A DNA stretch of 11,119 bases from Gemmatimonadota bacterium (GCA_029862935.1 JAOTWK010000077.1:1-11119), one strand, 5' to 3'; positions 1-8,066 are shown, counted from the stretch's first letter. Notes: a model not told the origin generated them from the letters alone. Made by a program: numbers and translations.

Positions 1-242
1 ACCGTTCCGGTGGCAGAGGCGTGGATGGGTGACGAGATGAACCCGTCCGCCTCACCGATCAAATCGCCACGCTCCACGCGATCGCCGGCGCGTACGATGG
101 GCTTGGCCGGCTTCCCCGTGTGCTGAGTCAACGGCAGCACGACCTCATCGGGAAAGGGCATGCGTCGGATGGGTATACTCGCCGTGAGTTCCTTGAACTC
201 CGGCGGGTGCACGCCGTGCCGGAACCGCATCCGTCGAGCCAT
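1..242 (-). CDS. rnfC: RnfC, ion-translocating electron transport complex subunit C (5' part only)
   Basis: Only the first 80 codons are in the window; the gene continues beyond the left edge. The visible protein has the RnfC N-terminal signature: FRHGVHPPEFKELT near residues 7-20, then LPLTQHTGKPAKPIV (about 37-51), AGDRVERGDLIGEADGFI and SPIHASATGTV up to residue 80. In the family this part is a barrel-sandwich domain that precedes the FMN/NADH-binding and two-[4Fe-4S] regions, which lie outside the window. RnfC is the cytoplasmic subunit that exchanges electrons with NAD(H). The ATG at 242 is chosen because a GAGGT ribosome binding site sits 5 bases upstream and overlaps the stop codon of the preceding oxidoreductase gene. 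A second ATG at codon 5 is much further from that site. The gap to the preceding gene is 8 bases, so it belongs to the same operon. The identification is firm from the motif run, although most of the gene is not visible. Confidence 0.93.
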   Translation of the reverse strand, partial: MARRMRFRHGVHPPEFKELTASIPIRRMPFPDEVVLPLTQHTGKPAKPIVRAGDRVERGDLIGEADGFISSPIHASATGT

Positions 243-247
243 GAACT

Positions 248-252
248 ACCTC
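248..252 (-). promoter_or_regulatory. Ribosome binding site of rnfC
   Basis: The minus strand reads GAGGT five bases before the rnfC ATG. It overlaps the TGA stop codon of the upstream oxidoreductase gene, which suggests that rnfC translation is coupled to termination of that gene. It also favours the first of the two candidate ATG codons. Confidence 0.6.
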
Positions 253-3200
253 AGTTGAACGGCTCCGCCCGTTTCACCCATTTGGCGAGATCCTTCTCCT
301 TGGGATTGAGCGGCGTTCCCGGGTGGATGATCCTGACCGGGCACTTCTCTGCCGCCTGCACCAGCTGCTTGAAGGTCCCCGCTTTGGGATCCTTGATGTA
401 CGCCTGCTTCTTGTCGTTGTAGGCGAACAGCTTCTTGTTGATCTTCGTGCACTCATCGCATGTCGTGCAACGCGCCGAGTCGATGTACGGCTCGAGCGCC
501 AGTCCCTCTTCCTCTGCCACCTCCACCGCGGTGGGGGCGGCAGTGGCGGCGGGTGCAGCAGCAGGTGCAGCGACAGCGGTCGCTGTCCCACCACCCATTG
601 CCACCCCGCTATCGATCTGCAGCGGCTCGAGTGGCAGGCTCTGCACCTCGTCCAAGAGATCGGCTATGGTGCGGTGGCCGTTGCCGGCGCGTACGAGTCC
701 CTCGGCAAGTCGTCGCGCGACGATTGCCGGGTACCGGGCCTTCAAGTCGGCCATTTTGGCTTCGTACTCGGCCCTGATGCTCTCCGCCTCGCCGGAGAAC
801 TCGGCGTCCGCCTCGTCTGAGACGTCGGCATCGAGGCCCGCCATCTCCTTGAGCAGATTCCACACGGCCAGACGATCCTCGGCCAGCGTCACGATCTCCG
901 ATGAGACCGAGACCCTCCCGAGCGTCCGGTCGCGCTCGAGGACATAGATGAACGGTGTCGTCTCGGCCCGTTCGTCCGGCCCAAGGTTGAGGTATTCGTG
1001 GAAGAGCGTGAGCTCCTCGCCGTAGGCAGTGGCCGGCACGCGCTTGAAGTGCTTCTTGAAGCGCCCCTCGGTCGCTGCCCAGTCGGCCACCGTCACGGGA
1101 AGTGACATGGACCGTTCGTTCCCCTCGTCGTCGATGTACGAGAGCTCATACTCCGGCCAGACGTCGTCGATGTCCGGGTTGCCGTCCAAATCGAGGCGCT
1201 CGGACATCTTGTCTCCGGCCGCGGGGTCGTAGACGAGAATCGGATACGCCCGGCTCTCCAGCGAGAGCTTCGCCGCATTGGGCGCTTGATCGTCGCCCGT
1301 TCCGTGTTCGGGTGGGCAGGGGCAGTGCATGGCCAATACGGTTGGGTAGTGCGACTGCAAGCCCTTGAGCACGCCCGCGAGCAAATGAGACGGGTTGGCA
1401 GCTGACGCTTGGAGCACGAAGACGTTGCGATGCGCGATCGTGACCAGCGCCAGCTCCTTGCGCGTCTCTTCCTTCCCGTGCTGCGCCTTGCCGTACGCGG
1501 CCATGTCGCTCACTTGACCGGTGAAGCCCGACGTGCACGCCTGGCCGCCTGTGTTTGAATAGACCTGCGTGTCCAAGACCATCACGCGGATCGGTTTGCC
1601 TGACGCCAACAGCCGCGAGAGATTCTGGAAGCCGATATCGAGCATCGCCCCGTCACCGCCGGTCGCGAAGATCGGCGGACAGAGATCGAACTCCTCTTCG
1701 CTGAACTGATGCCAGTTGAACGCCGTGAAGAGCGGTTCGTGGATTTCAGCGTTATACTCGCCACTCAACTCGAGCTCCGCGCGACGGACCGCGATGAAGC
1801 CATCGGCCATCTTGCGCATGTGCCCCTCGAAGATGCCGATGGCAATCGACGGGGCGTCTTGGAACAGATGGTTCACCCACGGGAACGGGTACGGGTTGTA
1901 CGGGTAGGTGCTGCCCCAGACCGACGAGCACCCCGTGGCGTTGGTCATCGCCATGTTTGACCGACCCTTGCCGGTCGGGCCTTCGGTGTAGCGCCAATGC
2001 AGGTCTTTGAGGTCATCGATCGCCTTCGTGATCCGAGCGACGAGCGTCTTTTTCTCGTCGTCCAGCACAATGTTGGCCTTGTCCTCTCCGCCGACCGCGT
2101 GGAGGTCGGCATCCGACGCGAGAATCTTGCGGGCCTTCTCATCGAGTCCCGAAATCAACTCGTCGACCTTCTGGATGTGCTTCTGGACACGTGGCGTCAT
2201 CAGCGCGTTGACAGCCGACGTCACCAAGTGCACGACCGTCTTCTCGCCGCACCCCATGCACGCGCCATCGCCGCCGACCATCGACCGATAAGTGTCCTTC
2301 TTGAGCAGCAGTGACTGCAGCACACCGATGCCCTCCTCGAGATCGGACACATTGATGTACCGGTCGTTCGTGTCCGGCAGGTTTTCCCACAACTTCCAGT
2401 TGCGCCGGAGTTGATCGACGATCTCGTCCGTCTGCGGCACCGTGATCAGCGCATCATCGGGACAGACTTCGACGCAGATGTTGCAGCCCTTGCAGGTGTC
2501 AGGGTTGACCGTGATCGACAGAAGACCGCCGCTGTTCTTCTCGTGCTGTTCCGGCAGGTCGAAAAACGGACCGGTCTTGGCGATGGGGAACTCCTCGAGC
2601 GCGGCGTAGACGGGTCCGAACTCCTCATCGAGGGCGGCGCGCCGCTCGGGGTCGAGCTTCATCTTGTCGACCACGGCTTTGTACGCCTGCGACAGCACCC
2701 CTCCGAACGTCGTGAACGGCGTGCCGCGCATGATCTTGCGCGACTCGTTGCCCAGATGCTTCACGATCTGGTTGATCCGGTCGAAAGTCCGGCCGTTGGA
2801 AAGCGTCACCATCGCCGCCTGCAACACTTCCTCGACCTCGTTGACGAGACCCGGAATGGCCGAATCGGGACACTGCACCCAGCACTGGCCGCATCCCGTA
2901 CACTTCTCCGGCACGAACTCGGGGACCTCGAACCGCACGTCCGTCATGTCACGGATCGTCGACGTGGCCGCCGGGATGGCGCTGAGCGCGGCAAACGGAT
3001 CGGCGATGCCGTCGTCTCCCGTCTTGTACAGATAGCAGACCTGCTCCCAGAAGCGTCCGGGATTCCCCAGGCCCTCTCGCACCTTGCTCCCGTCGAGCAT
3101 GGCGGGCATGACGGGTGGAACACTTACGGCGTCCGCATTGACCTCGAGCGCGTTCGAATCGATCGTCTCGACCTCGTCGAATCCGCGCTTGATGACGCGA

Positions 3201-5254
3201 AGGTTATCCTCGATGACCCGCTTTCCAAGGTGACCAAACTTCTTTTGCAGCACCTTGGTGATGCCCTCGAACAGCCGCTGCTCGGCGAGGCCTTCACGCT
3301 CCATGAGGCCGGATACCTTGAAGAACGCACCCATGAACGCCGTACCCTGCATCCGGTACCGCAACTCCGGATCTGTCGCCTCCTCCATCGCGATCTTGAA
3401 CGCATTCAGGTAGTGCACACGCAGGTTGCGGTCCTTGATAGCCTGCTGTCCTTCGGCCGGGAACTCGTTCCACACCTGCTCGGGCGTCCCGTCGTTCTGA
3501 ATCACGAACACGCCATCGCGCTCCAGCCCGGCCAGTGGGTTCGAATGCCGGAACACGTTGGGGTCGGGGGCCAGCACGACGTTCACGTGCTTGAGCTCGC
3601 AATTGAGTCGGATTGGCTCCTTGGCGAGCGTCGCGTAGAACGTGGTCGGCTGGCCTTTCTTCTCCGAGCCGTACTTGGGGTTCGCCTTGATATGCATGCC
3701 GAGGAGCTCGGACGCGGTCATCGCCACGTTCTTCCCCATGGTGATGGCACCCCAACCACCCACCGAGTGAATGCGGATCGACGTCGATCCCTTGGGCCAG
3801 AGATTCACGTCCTCGGCCGGCGGGAGAGACAACTTCGCGATGTTCGGATAGGCCTCGAGCAACTCCTCTTGCCAGATCTGGAGTTTCGGCAGGCGCGTAC
3901 CCTCACGCACGAAGTCGATTCCGAGATAGAACTGCCGTCTGTGGCTCCCGTCCGGAAGCATGTTTTCCACGGCAGCGATCAGATCGGCGGGCTGCACATC
4001 ACGGCTTCCCAGGCCAAACGTGCACGAGAAGAACTCCGGCGCGTCGTCGAGCCGATAGGGAGCGACACCCTCGTATGGCAGCCCGTTCTTCGCACGCCCG
4101 TTTTCCAGGGCTTTGTTCACCGCCGCGCGAATCTCACGCAGCAGTGGCTGGTCCACGGCGAGTGGCTGATCGACGCGCTCCATCACCGTCACGGCCTTCT
4201 TGCCCTTGAGCAAGTGCGTGAGCACGTCCGTCGGAAACGGCCGGAACATGACGAGGTTGAGCACGCCGACCTTGAGTCCACGCGTGTCGCGCAGGTAGTC
4301 GGCGACGGCTTCGGCGTTGGCGACGATCGATCCCTGACCAGCCAGGACGTAGTCGGCATCCTCTAACCGGTAACCCATGGCTCTGGCGTATCGGCGACCT
4401 GTCAATGCCGCATACTCGTCCATCGCCTGATCCGTGAAATCGGCCACGTGATCGAAGTAGAATGGACGCTGTGCCGCGACCCCCTGCTGGTAGCTATCCT
4501 GGTTCTGTACGACACCCAGCATGGCGGGGTAGTCGAGGTCGAACATCTCTGGGATGCGGCGCCGCTTCTCCCCAAACACCCAGCGCTGCGCGGGCGTCGG
4601 GGACTCGATGATGTCAGCCGGATCGCCCAGGTACTCCTTGACCAATTCCCGCTCTGGCATCTTGAACGACTCGATTACGTGGGTCGTCAGGAAGCCGTCC
4701 TGTGCCAGGATACCTGGGTTGAGCGACAACTCGGCGACGCGGTGCGTGATCAAGTTGAGATCGGCGCATTCCTGCGCATCCTTGGCGAACAACTGAAAGA
4801 ACCCAGTGTCGTCCACCGCATGGTAGTCGTCGTGGCCCGCATGCACGTTGAGCGCATGCTTCGTCATGGCGCGCGCACCGATATTCAGGACGTACGTAAG
4901 GCGCTTGCCGACGGCGGCGTACAGCGACTCGTGCATGTAGGCAATCCCTTGGCCGCTCGAGAAGTTGGCCGCGCGGATGCCCACCATGCTCATGCCGGCA
5001 GTCACGGCGGCGGCCGCATGCTCGCCCTCGGGCTCGAAGAACAGGAGCCGGCGGCCGTTCACGTTGGTCTTGCCCGCCGCGACCGCAGCCGCCCAGCCCT
5101 CACCCATCTGCGTCGACGGCGTGATCGGGTAGGCGCCGGCCCCCTCACTGCCGTCAGTTTCCATCTGGACAACGGCGGCTGTCCCGTCGTCGGCCGTGGG
5201 CCTGCCAGGATATTTCGGCTCGGGAGGAGCGTTGTCCTTACGCTTGAACATCAT
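251..5254 (-). CDS. por: Giant single-chain pyruvate-type:ferredoxin oxidoreductase with C-terminal extra [4Fe-4S] domain
   Basis: This 1667-residue protein is a PFOR/NifJ-type 2-oxoacid:ferredoxin oxidoreductase, which interconverts a 2-oxoacid plus CoA with acyl-CoA, CO2 and reduced ferredoxin. Domains in order are: pyrimidine-binding domain (AYPITPST at 41-48, EPEGEHAAAAV at 74-84); domain II (about 300-440); gamma-like domain (about 490-690, FRHSNPLAG at 568-576); a two-[4Fe-4S] domain with C785, C788, C791, C795 and C921, C924, C927, C931; and the thiamine-diphosphate domain (C999, C1002, NATGCSS with C1109, GDGAMLDIGFQN at 1201-1212, SNTGGQ at 1233-1238). An Ala/Pro-rich linker (about 1548-1588) leads to a small domain with C1596, C1599, C1602 and C1638-Pro, which fits one more [4Fe-4S] cluster. 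Ordinary PFORs have about 1200 residues; the excess is this tail plus insertions at about 797-918 and 1017-1095. The ATG overlaps the rnfB stop as ATGA; a second ATG follows at once. Pyruvate as substrate is inferred from the family. Confidence 0.9.
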   Translation of the reverse strand: MMFKRKDNAPPEPKYPGRPTADDGTAAVVQMETDGSEGAGAYPITPSTQMGEGWAAAVAAGKTNVNGRRLLFFEPEGEHAAAAVTAGMSMVGIRAANFSSGQGIAYMHESLYAAVGKRLTYVLNIGARAMTKHALNVHAGHDDYHAVDDTGFFQLFAKDAQECADLNLITHRVAELSLNPGILAQDGFLTTHVIESFKMPERELVKEYLGDPADIIESPTPAQRWVFGEKRRRIPEMFDLDYPAMLGVVQNQDSYQQGVAAQRPFYFDHVADFTDQAMDEYAALTGRRYARAMGYRLEDADYVLAGQGSIVANAEAVADYLRDTRGLKVGVLNLVMFRPFPTDVLTHLLKGKKAVTVMERVDQPLAVDQPLLREIRAAVNKALENGRAKNGLPYEGVAPYRLDDAPEFFSCTFGLGSRDVQPADLIAAVENMLPDGSHRRQFYLGIDFVREGTRLPKLQIWQEELLEAYPNIAKLSLPPAEDVNLWPKGSTSIRIHSVGGWGAITMGKNVAMTASELLGMHIKANPKYGSEKKGQPTTFYATLAKEPIRLNCELKHVNVVLAPDPNVFRHSNPLAGLERDGVFVIQNDGTPEQVWNEFPAEGQQAIKDRNLRVHYLNAFKIAMEEATDPELRYRMQGTAFMGAFFKVSGLMEREGLAEQRLFEGITKVLQKKFGHLGKRVIEDNLRVIKRGFDEVETIDSNALEVNADAVSVPPVMPAMLDGSKVREGLGNPGRFWEQVCYLYKTGDDGIADPFAALSAIPAATSTIRDMTDVRFEVPEFVPEKCTGCGQCWVQCPDSAIPGLVNEVEEVLQAAMVTLSNGRTFDRINQIVKHLGNESRKIMRGTPFTTFGGVLSQAYKAVVDKMKLDPERRAALDEEFGPVYAALEEFPIAKTGPFFDLPEQHEKNSGGLLSITVNPDTCKGCNICVEVCPDDALITVPQTDEIVDQLRRNWKLWENLPDTNDRYINVSDLEEGIGVLQSLLLKKDTYRSMVGGDGACMGCGEKTVVHLVTSAVNALMTPRVQKHIQKVDELISGLDEKARKILASDADLHAVGGEDKANIVLDDEKKTLVARITKAIDDLKDLHWRYTEGPTGKGRSNMAMTNATGCSSVWGSTYPYNPYPFPWVNHLFQDAPSIAIGIFEGHMRKMADGFIAVRRAELELSGEYNAEIHEPLFTAFNWHQFSEEEFDLCPPIFATGGDGAMLDIGFQNLSRLLASGKPIRVMVLDTQVYSNTGGQACTSGFTGQVSDMAAYGKAQHGKEETRKELALVTIAHRNVFVLQASAANPSHLLAGVLKGLQSHYPTVLAMHCPCPPEHGTGDDQAPNAAKLSLESRAYPILVYDPAAGDKMSERLDLDGNPDIDDVWPEYELSYIDDEGNERSMSLPVTVADWAATEGRFKKHFKRVPATAYGEELTLFHEYLNLGPDERAETTPFIYVLERDRTLGRVSVSSEIVTLAEDRLAVWNLLKEMAGLDADVSDEADAEFSGEAESIRAEYEAKMADLKARYPAIVARRLAEGLVRAGNGHRTIADLLDEVQSLPLEPLQIDSGVAMGGGTATAVAAPAAAPAATAAPTAVEVAEEEGLALEPYIDSARCTTCDECTKINKKLFAYNDKKQAYIKDPKAGTFKQLVQAAEKCPVRIIHPGTPLNPKEKDLAKWVKRAEPFN

Positions 5255-6102
5255 GCAACCGCCTTCTCAGGGGAGGTTCGAGTCTCGGCGAACTGTCGGC
5301 CCTCGAGCCAGACGATGGCGCCCGTCGGGCACCGTTCGATGGCTGTGGGCGTCGCCAGCTCGTACTTGGTGTAGTCCACCACCGCCAACCCGTCCTTCAT
5401 CTCGATCAGACCTGGCGCGGCGTCGGCCGCACACCGGCCACACGCCGTACAGGCCACCTGACACATCTCTTCGATCTCGTCGCCTTCGAGTACGCTCTTG
5501 CACTGCACCAGCAACTGGTGCTCGACGGGCATGAGGACGAACAGATCCTTGGGACATGCTTCCACGCAGTCACCACACGCCGTGCACTTCTCCGGGATGA
5601 CGACCGGAAGCCCATACTGATTCATGTAGATCGCGTCGAAATCGCACACGACTTCGCAGTCTGCGAGGCCAAGGCAGCCCCACGTGCAACCCTTGCCTCC
5701 TCCCGCCACCGCCGACGCAGCCTTACACGTGTCGAGACCCAAGTAGTCGGCCTGTTGGATCGCGACGTTGATGCCGCCGGCACAGAGCAACCGCGCCACC
5801 CGCTTGTTGGCCTCACCGACGGCAACCCCGAGGTAGTCGGCCAGATCGACGACCTCGTCGACGCTCAACACCGTGCAGGTTGCTGGTTGTATCGAGCCTC
5901 GCACGACCTTCTCGGCAAATGCGCGACATCCTGCTTCGCCGCAGGCGCCACAGTTCGCGCCCGGCAACCGGTCGGTCACCTCATCGATCCGGGGATCCTC
6001 CCACACCTTGAACTTGCGGTGGGTGAGCGCGATGAGCCCGGCGAACGTGAGTCCGAGACCGGCGAGGATCGCGGTCGACAGCAGGATTCCGGAGATGCCC
6101 AT
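5251..6102 (-). CDS. rnfB: RnfB, ferredoxin-interacting iron-sulfur subunit of the Rnf complex
   Basis: The protein has 283 residues and is the subunit thought to take electrons from, or give them to, ferredoxin. An N-terminal membrane helix (about residues 3-26) is followed by the typical FeS domain DRLPGANCGACGEAGC with C51, C54, C59 and C76. Next come the RnfB middle motifs with C107, C126, C139, C143, C149 and C153 and a full CTACGDCVEACP motif (C173, C176, C179, C183). The last ferredoxin-like module is reduced: C218, C221 and C224 are present but the fourth position is A228, and of the final motif only C258 (in ERCPTGAI) remains, which is what one intact cluster site would need. The start is set at MGISGILL because this gives the usual RnfB N-terminus. 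A longer reading from 6222 would add 40 Arg/Ser/Pro-rich residues overlapping the preceding gene. It lies 7 bases after that gene and overlaps the oxidoreductase start by ATGA. Confidence 0.93.
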   Translation of the reverse strand: MGISGILLSTAILAGLGLTFAGLIALTHRKFKVWEDPRIDEVTDRLPGANCGACGEAGCRAFAEKVVRGSIQPATCTVLSVDEVVDLADYLGVAVGEANKRVARLLCAGGINVAIQQADYLGLDTCKAASAVAGGGKGCTWGCLGLADCEVVCDFDAIYMNQYGLPVVIPEKCTACGDCVEACPKDLFVLMPVEHQLLVQCKSVLEGDEIEEMCQVACTACGRCAADAAPGLIEMKDGLAVVDYTKYELATPTAIERCPTGAIVWLEGRQFAETRTSPEKAVA

Positions 6103-6109
6103 CGACGCG

Positions 6110-7120
6110 CTACCCGATGTCCGACAAGTCGGCCTGGTTGAGGAGCCACGTGGCGAGCTTGCCAACCGGATCGGACGGGGCAGGGGATGGTGCGACCGCC
6201 GCACCTGCCGCCGCTGCCGCACCTGCCGTCGGCCTTGCTGCCAAAGCCTTCAGCTGTCTCAGCTCCTCAGCCTGCTGTGCACCGCTCATCCCGCCGATCG
6301 TGCCTCGCGGCTCCTTCTCGGGCAGATTCGATATCGTCAGTCGGTCCCAAAGGTCAGGCCCGCCGGACGGGTCGTGCATGAACCGCGCGGCGGTGCCCGG
6401 AACGAGTGCGGCGATGCCTGGACCGTCGAACGCCGCAAATCGATCCAACCCCGCTCCATCGTGCGTTTGCAGCACGAACGTGCCGGGCGTGATGAGGCGA
6501 ACCAGCGGTACAGGGGTACACGCGCCGCGCACGATCAGCACGATCTTCTGTGATCCGTCCATGTACTCGGAGAGACCGGGTCGCAGATCGGCACCATCCA
6601 CCACGGCGACCAGCGGTGGCGCCAGTCGTCGCTCACCCTTACTCCACTTGACGAAGGGAAACGACCCCAGCGAGCGGGCGTGTTCGTTGCCGTGATAGCT
6701 GCCGGAGCGGGTGAGCTCGAAGATACGGACCGCGCCGAACGCACGGCCAATTTCTTCTAATGCCTTTCCGATGGCAGTGCGGAGGTCGCCTCCCGGCGCG
6801 ACGTCGATCAAGAACAGATCGTGGTTGCGTTGCGCCAGCTCGGTCATCGTGGCCCGGGCTTGCTGGATGGTCTCGACCGTCAGCGTGTCGAGCGACAGGG
6901 AGTCACCGAACAGGTGTGCCATGCGTTCCGCGTCGATCCGTCCAGCCGCGAAGGGGCCGAGTTCTGCAACGACGCGGTTCAGCTTCCCGTTGGCGGACCC
7001 TTGATGGTCGCTCAGGAACGTCTGCACTTGTTCCACCGTGGTGCCCAGTGCCGACTGAAAGGCCTCGCGCTGGCCCGCGAGCACTCTGAGCGCAAGTTCC
7101 ACGCGTTCGTCAGACGGCAT
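6110..7120 (-). CDS. Unrecognised protein with C-terminal Ala/Pro-rich linker and short helical tail, in KOR-Rnf operon
   Basis: I do not recognise a named family for this 336-residue protein. It has no signal peptide, no clear membrane helix and only one cysteine (C201), so it is not an iron-sulfur protein. Residues 1-130 look mostly helical. Residues about 100-245 look like an alternating alpha/beta fold, with strand-like runs at DLFLIDVAP (101-109), PLVAVVDGADL (169-179) and KIVLIVRGA (192-200). Residues 257-295 (LWDRLTISNLPEKEPRGTIG, then EELRQLKALA) form a charged segment. An Ala/Pro-rich stretch (about 295-317) leads to a final amphipathic piece, KLATWLLNQADL. The start at 7120 is supported by GAGGAG ten bases upstream and lies inside the end of korB (11-base overlap); a reading from 7213 would add an Arg-rich stretch. 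Its place between korB and rnfB, 7 bases from rnfB, suggests a structural, assembly or docking role for the oxidoreductases or Rnf. This role is inference only. Confidence 0.85.
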   Translation of the reverse strand: MPSDERVELALRVLAGQREAFQSALGTTVEQVQTFLSDHQGSANGKLNRVVAELGPFAAGRIDAERMAHLFGDSLSLDTLTVETIQQARATMTELAQRNHDLFLIDVAPGGDLRTAIGKALEEIGRAFGAVRIFELTRSGSYHGNEHARSLGSFPFVKWSKGERRLAPPLVAVVDGADLRPGLSEYMDGSQKIVLIVRGACTPVPLVRLITPGTFVLQTHDGAGLDRFAAFDGPGIAALVPGTAARFMHDPSGGPDLWDRLTISNLPEKEPRGTIGGMSGAQQAEELRQLKALAARPTAGAAAAAGAAVAPSPAPSDPVGKLATWLLNQADLSDIG

Positions 7121-8066
7121 ACTTATCAAGCTCCTCGTTGAGGATCGCGATCTTCTCGTCCGCCGAGTGCGTCGGGACCGCACGCACCTCTTCGTACACG
7201 GGGATGTCTTCATTCCGATAGAAAAGTCCGAGCCGGATCTTGTCGTCCAGCTGCGCCAAACGAAATCCGTTGGCGAGATCCGACGGATCGTGTGGGACGT
7301 GATGCTTGTAGATCTGCTCGGTGTCGCTGGACCGGATGCCTTGCGGATGCACCAACAGCTCGATGGTGTCGGGGTTGCGCATCGCTTCGAGAAAGATCTG
7401 ATCCGTGTACTGCGGACACCGTTGAAGGATTCGCACGAAGGCGAATCCCCGATGCTCGAACGCGGCTTCTAGCGTTTGGTAGATGTGATCTGGTACCCAG
7501 TCGCCCGTCTGTGCCACGAACGACGCGTTTTCCACGCCAAGCGTCGTGGCAATGGGATTCATCGCATTGAGGAAGGCGCCCCGTGGCTGCGTGTTGCTCT
7601 TGAACCCCTTGGGGCTCGTCGGTGACGTCTGGTTCTTAGTCAAGCCGTACACGCCGTTGTCGAGCATCAACGCCACGAGGTTGGGGTTGTAGCGCGTCGT
7701 GTGAATCCAGTGCGCCGCCCCGATCGAGCAGCAGTCCCCGTCCCCCATGACCACGAACACCTGGAGATCGGGCCGCCGCAACTTTACGCCCGTCGCCAGT
7801 GGCAAGGCTCGCCCGTGCAACCCGTGGAACCCGTACGAGTTGATGTAGTGGGGGAACCGGCTCGAGCACCCGATGCCCGAGACAAACACTGTCTGTTCCG
7901 GCGGCAGCTGCTTGGCCTCGAGTAGGCGCTGCACGGCTGCAAGCACGGCATGGTCGCCGCAGCCCGAGCACCATCGGGGCACGGCGGCCTCGTAGTCCTG
8001 CAAGTTCCAGGAGCGGTCTTCGTCGATCGCGCTCCCCATCAGAGAGCATCCGAGTTGAATCATCAT
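7110..8066 (-). CDS. korB: 2-oxoglutarate-type:ferredoxin oxidoreductase beta subunit (thiamine diphosphate and [4Fe-4S])
   Basis: This 318-residue protein is the beta subunit of a 2-oxoacid:ferredoxin oxidoreductase. It carries the thiamine-diphosphate site and one [4Fe-4S] cluster. Visible motifs are RWCSGCGDHA (C33, C36), SGIGCSSRFPHYI (C67), the GDGD thiamine-diphosphate motif at 108-111 followed by DNGVYGLTKNQTSPTSP (136-152), and LQRCPQY with C217 as probable fourth cluster ligand. The LHGRALPLATGVK block after the cluster loop and the YGLTKNQ-SPTSP block are typical of KorB-like enzymes. Length is close to the family norm. The ATG at 8066 overlaps the korA stop as ATGA; the next ATG, three bases on, has slightly better spacing to a GGAG site, so the exact first residue is uncertain by one codon. 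It partners with korA. The choice of 2-oxoglutarate over another 2-oxoacid rests on resemblance and is not proven by the sequence. Confidence 0.93.
   Translation of the reverse strand: MMIQLGCSLMGSAIDEDRSWNLQDYEAAVPRWCSGCGDHAVLAAVQRLLEAKQLPPEQTVFVSGIGCSSRFPHYINSYGFHGLHGRALPLATGVKLRRPDLQVFVVMGDGDCCSIGAAHWIHTTRYNPNLVALMLDNGVYGLTKNQTSPTSPKGFKSNTQPRGAFLNAMNPIATTLGVENASFVAQTGDWVPDHIYQTLEAAFEHRGFAFVRILQRCPQYTDQIFLEAMRNPDTIELLVHPQGIRSSDTEQIYKHHVPHDPSDLANGFRLAQLDDKIRLGLFYRNEDIPVYEEVRAVPTHSADEKIAILNEELDKYAV
7131..7136 (-). promoter_or_regulatory. Ribosome binding site of the unrecognised operon protein
   Basis: The minus strand reads GAGGAG ten bases before the ATG at 7120. The site lies within the korB coding sequence. 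It decides the start of the unrecognised gene in favour of 7120 over the upstream codon at 7213. Confidence 0.6.

Noticed and set aside
2411..4366. Open reading frame of 651 codons on the plus strand inside the POR gene
   Set aside because: It lies antisense to a fully recognisable POR and its translation is rich in Arg, His, Val and Leu with no family resemblance. Long antisense frames are expected opposite GC-rich genes.
4448..5374. Open frame of 308 codons on the plus strand across the POR start and the rnfB end
   Set aside because: It is antisense to the conserved POR N-terminus and the RnfB C-terminus, and has no recognisable motifs.
5518..6141. Open frame of 207 codons on the plus strand opposite rnfB
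   Set aside because: The minus strand clearly encodes RnfB cluster motifs here; the plus-strand translation shows no domain.
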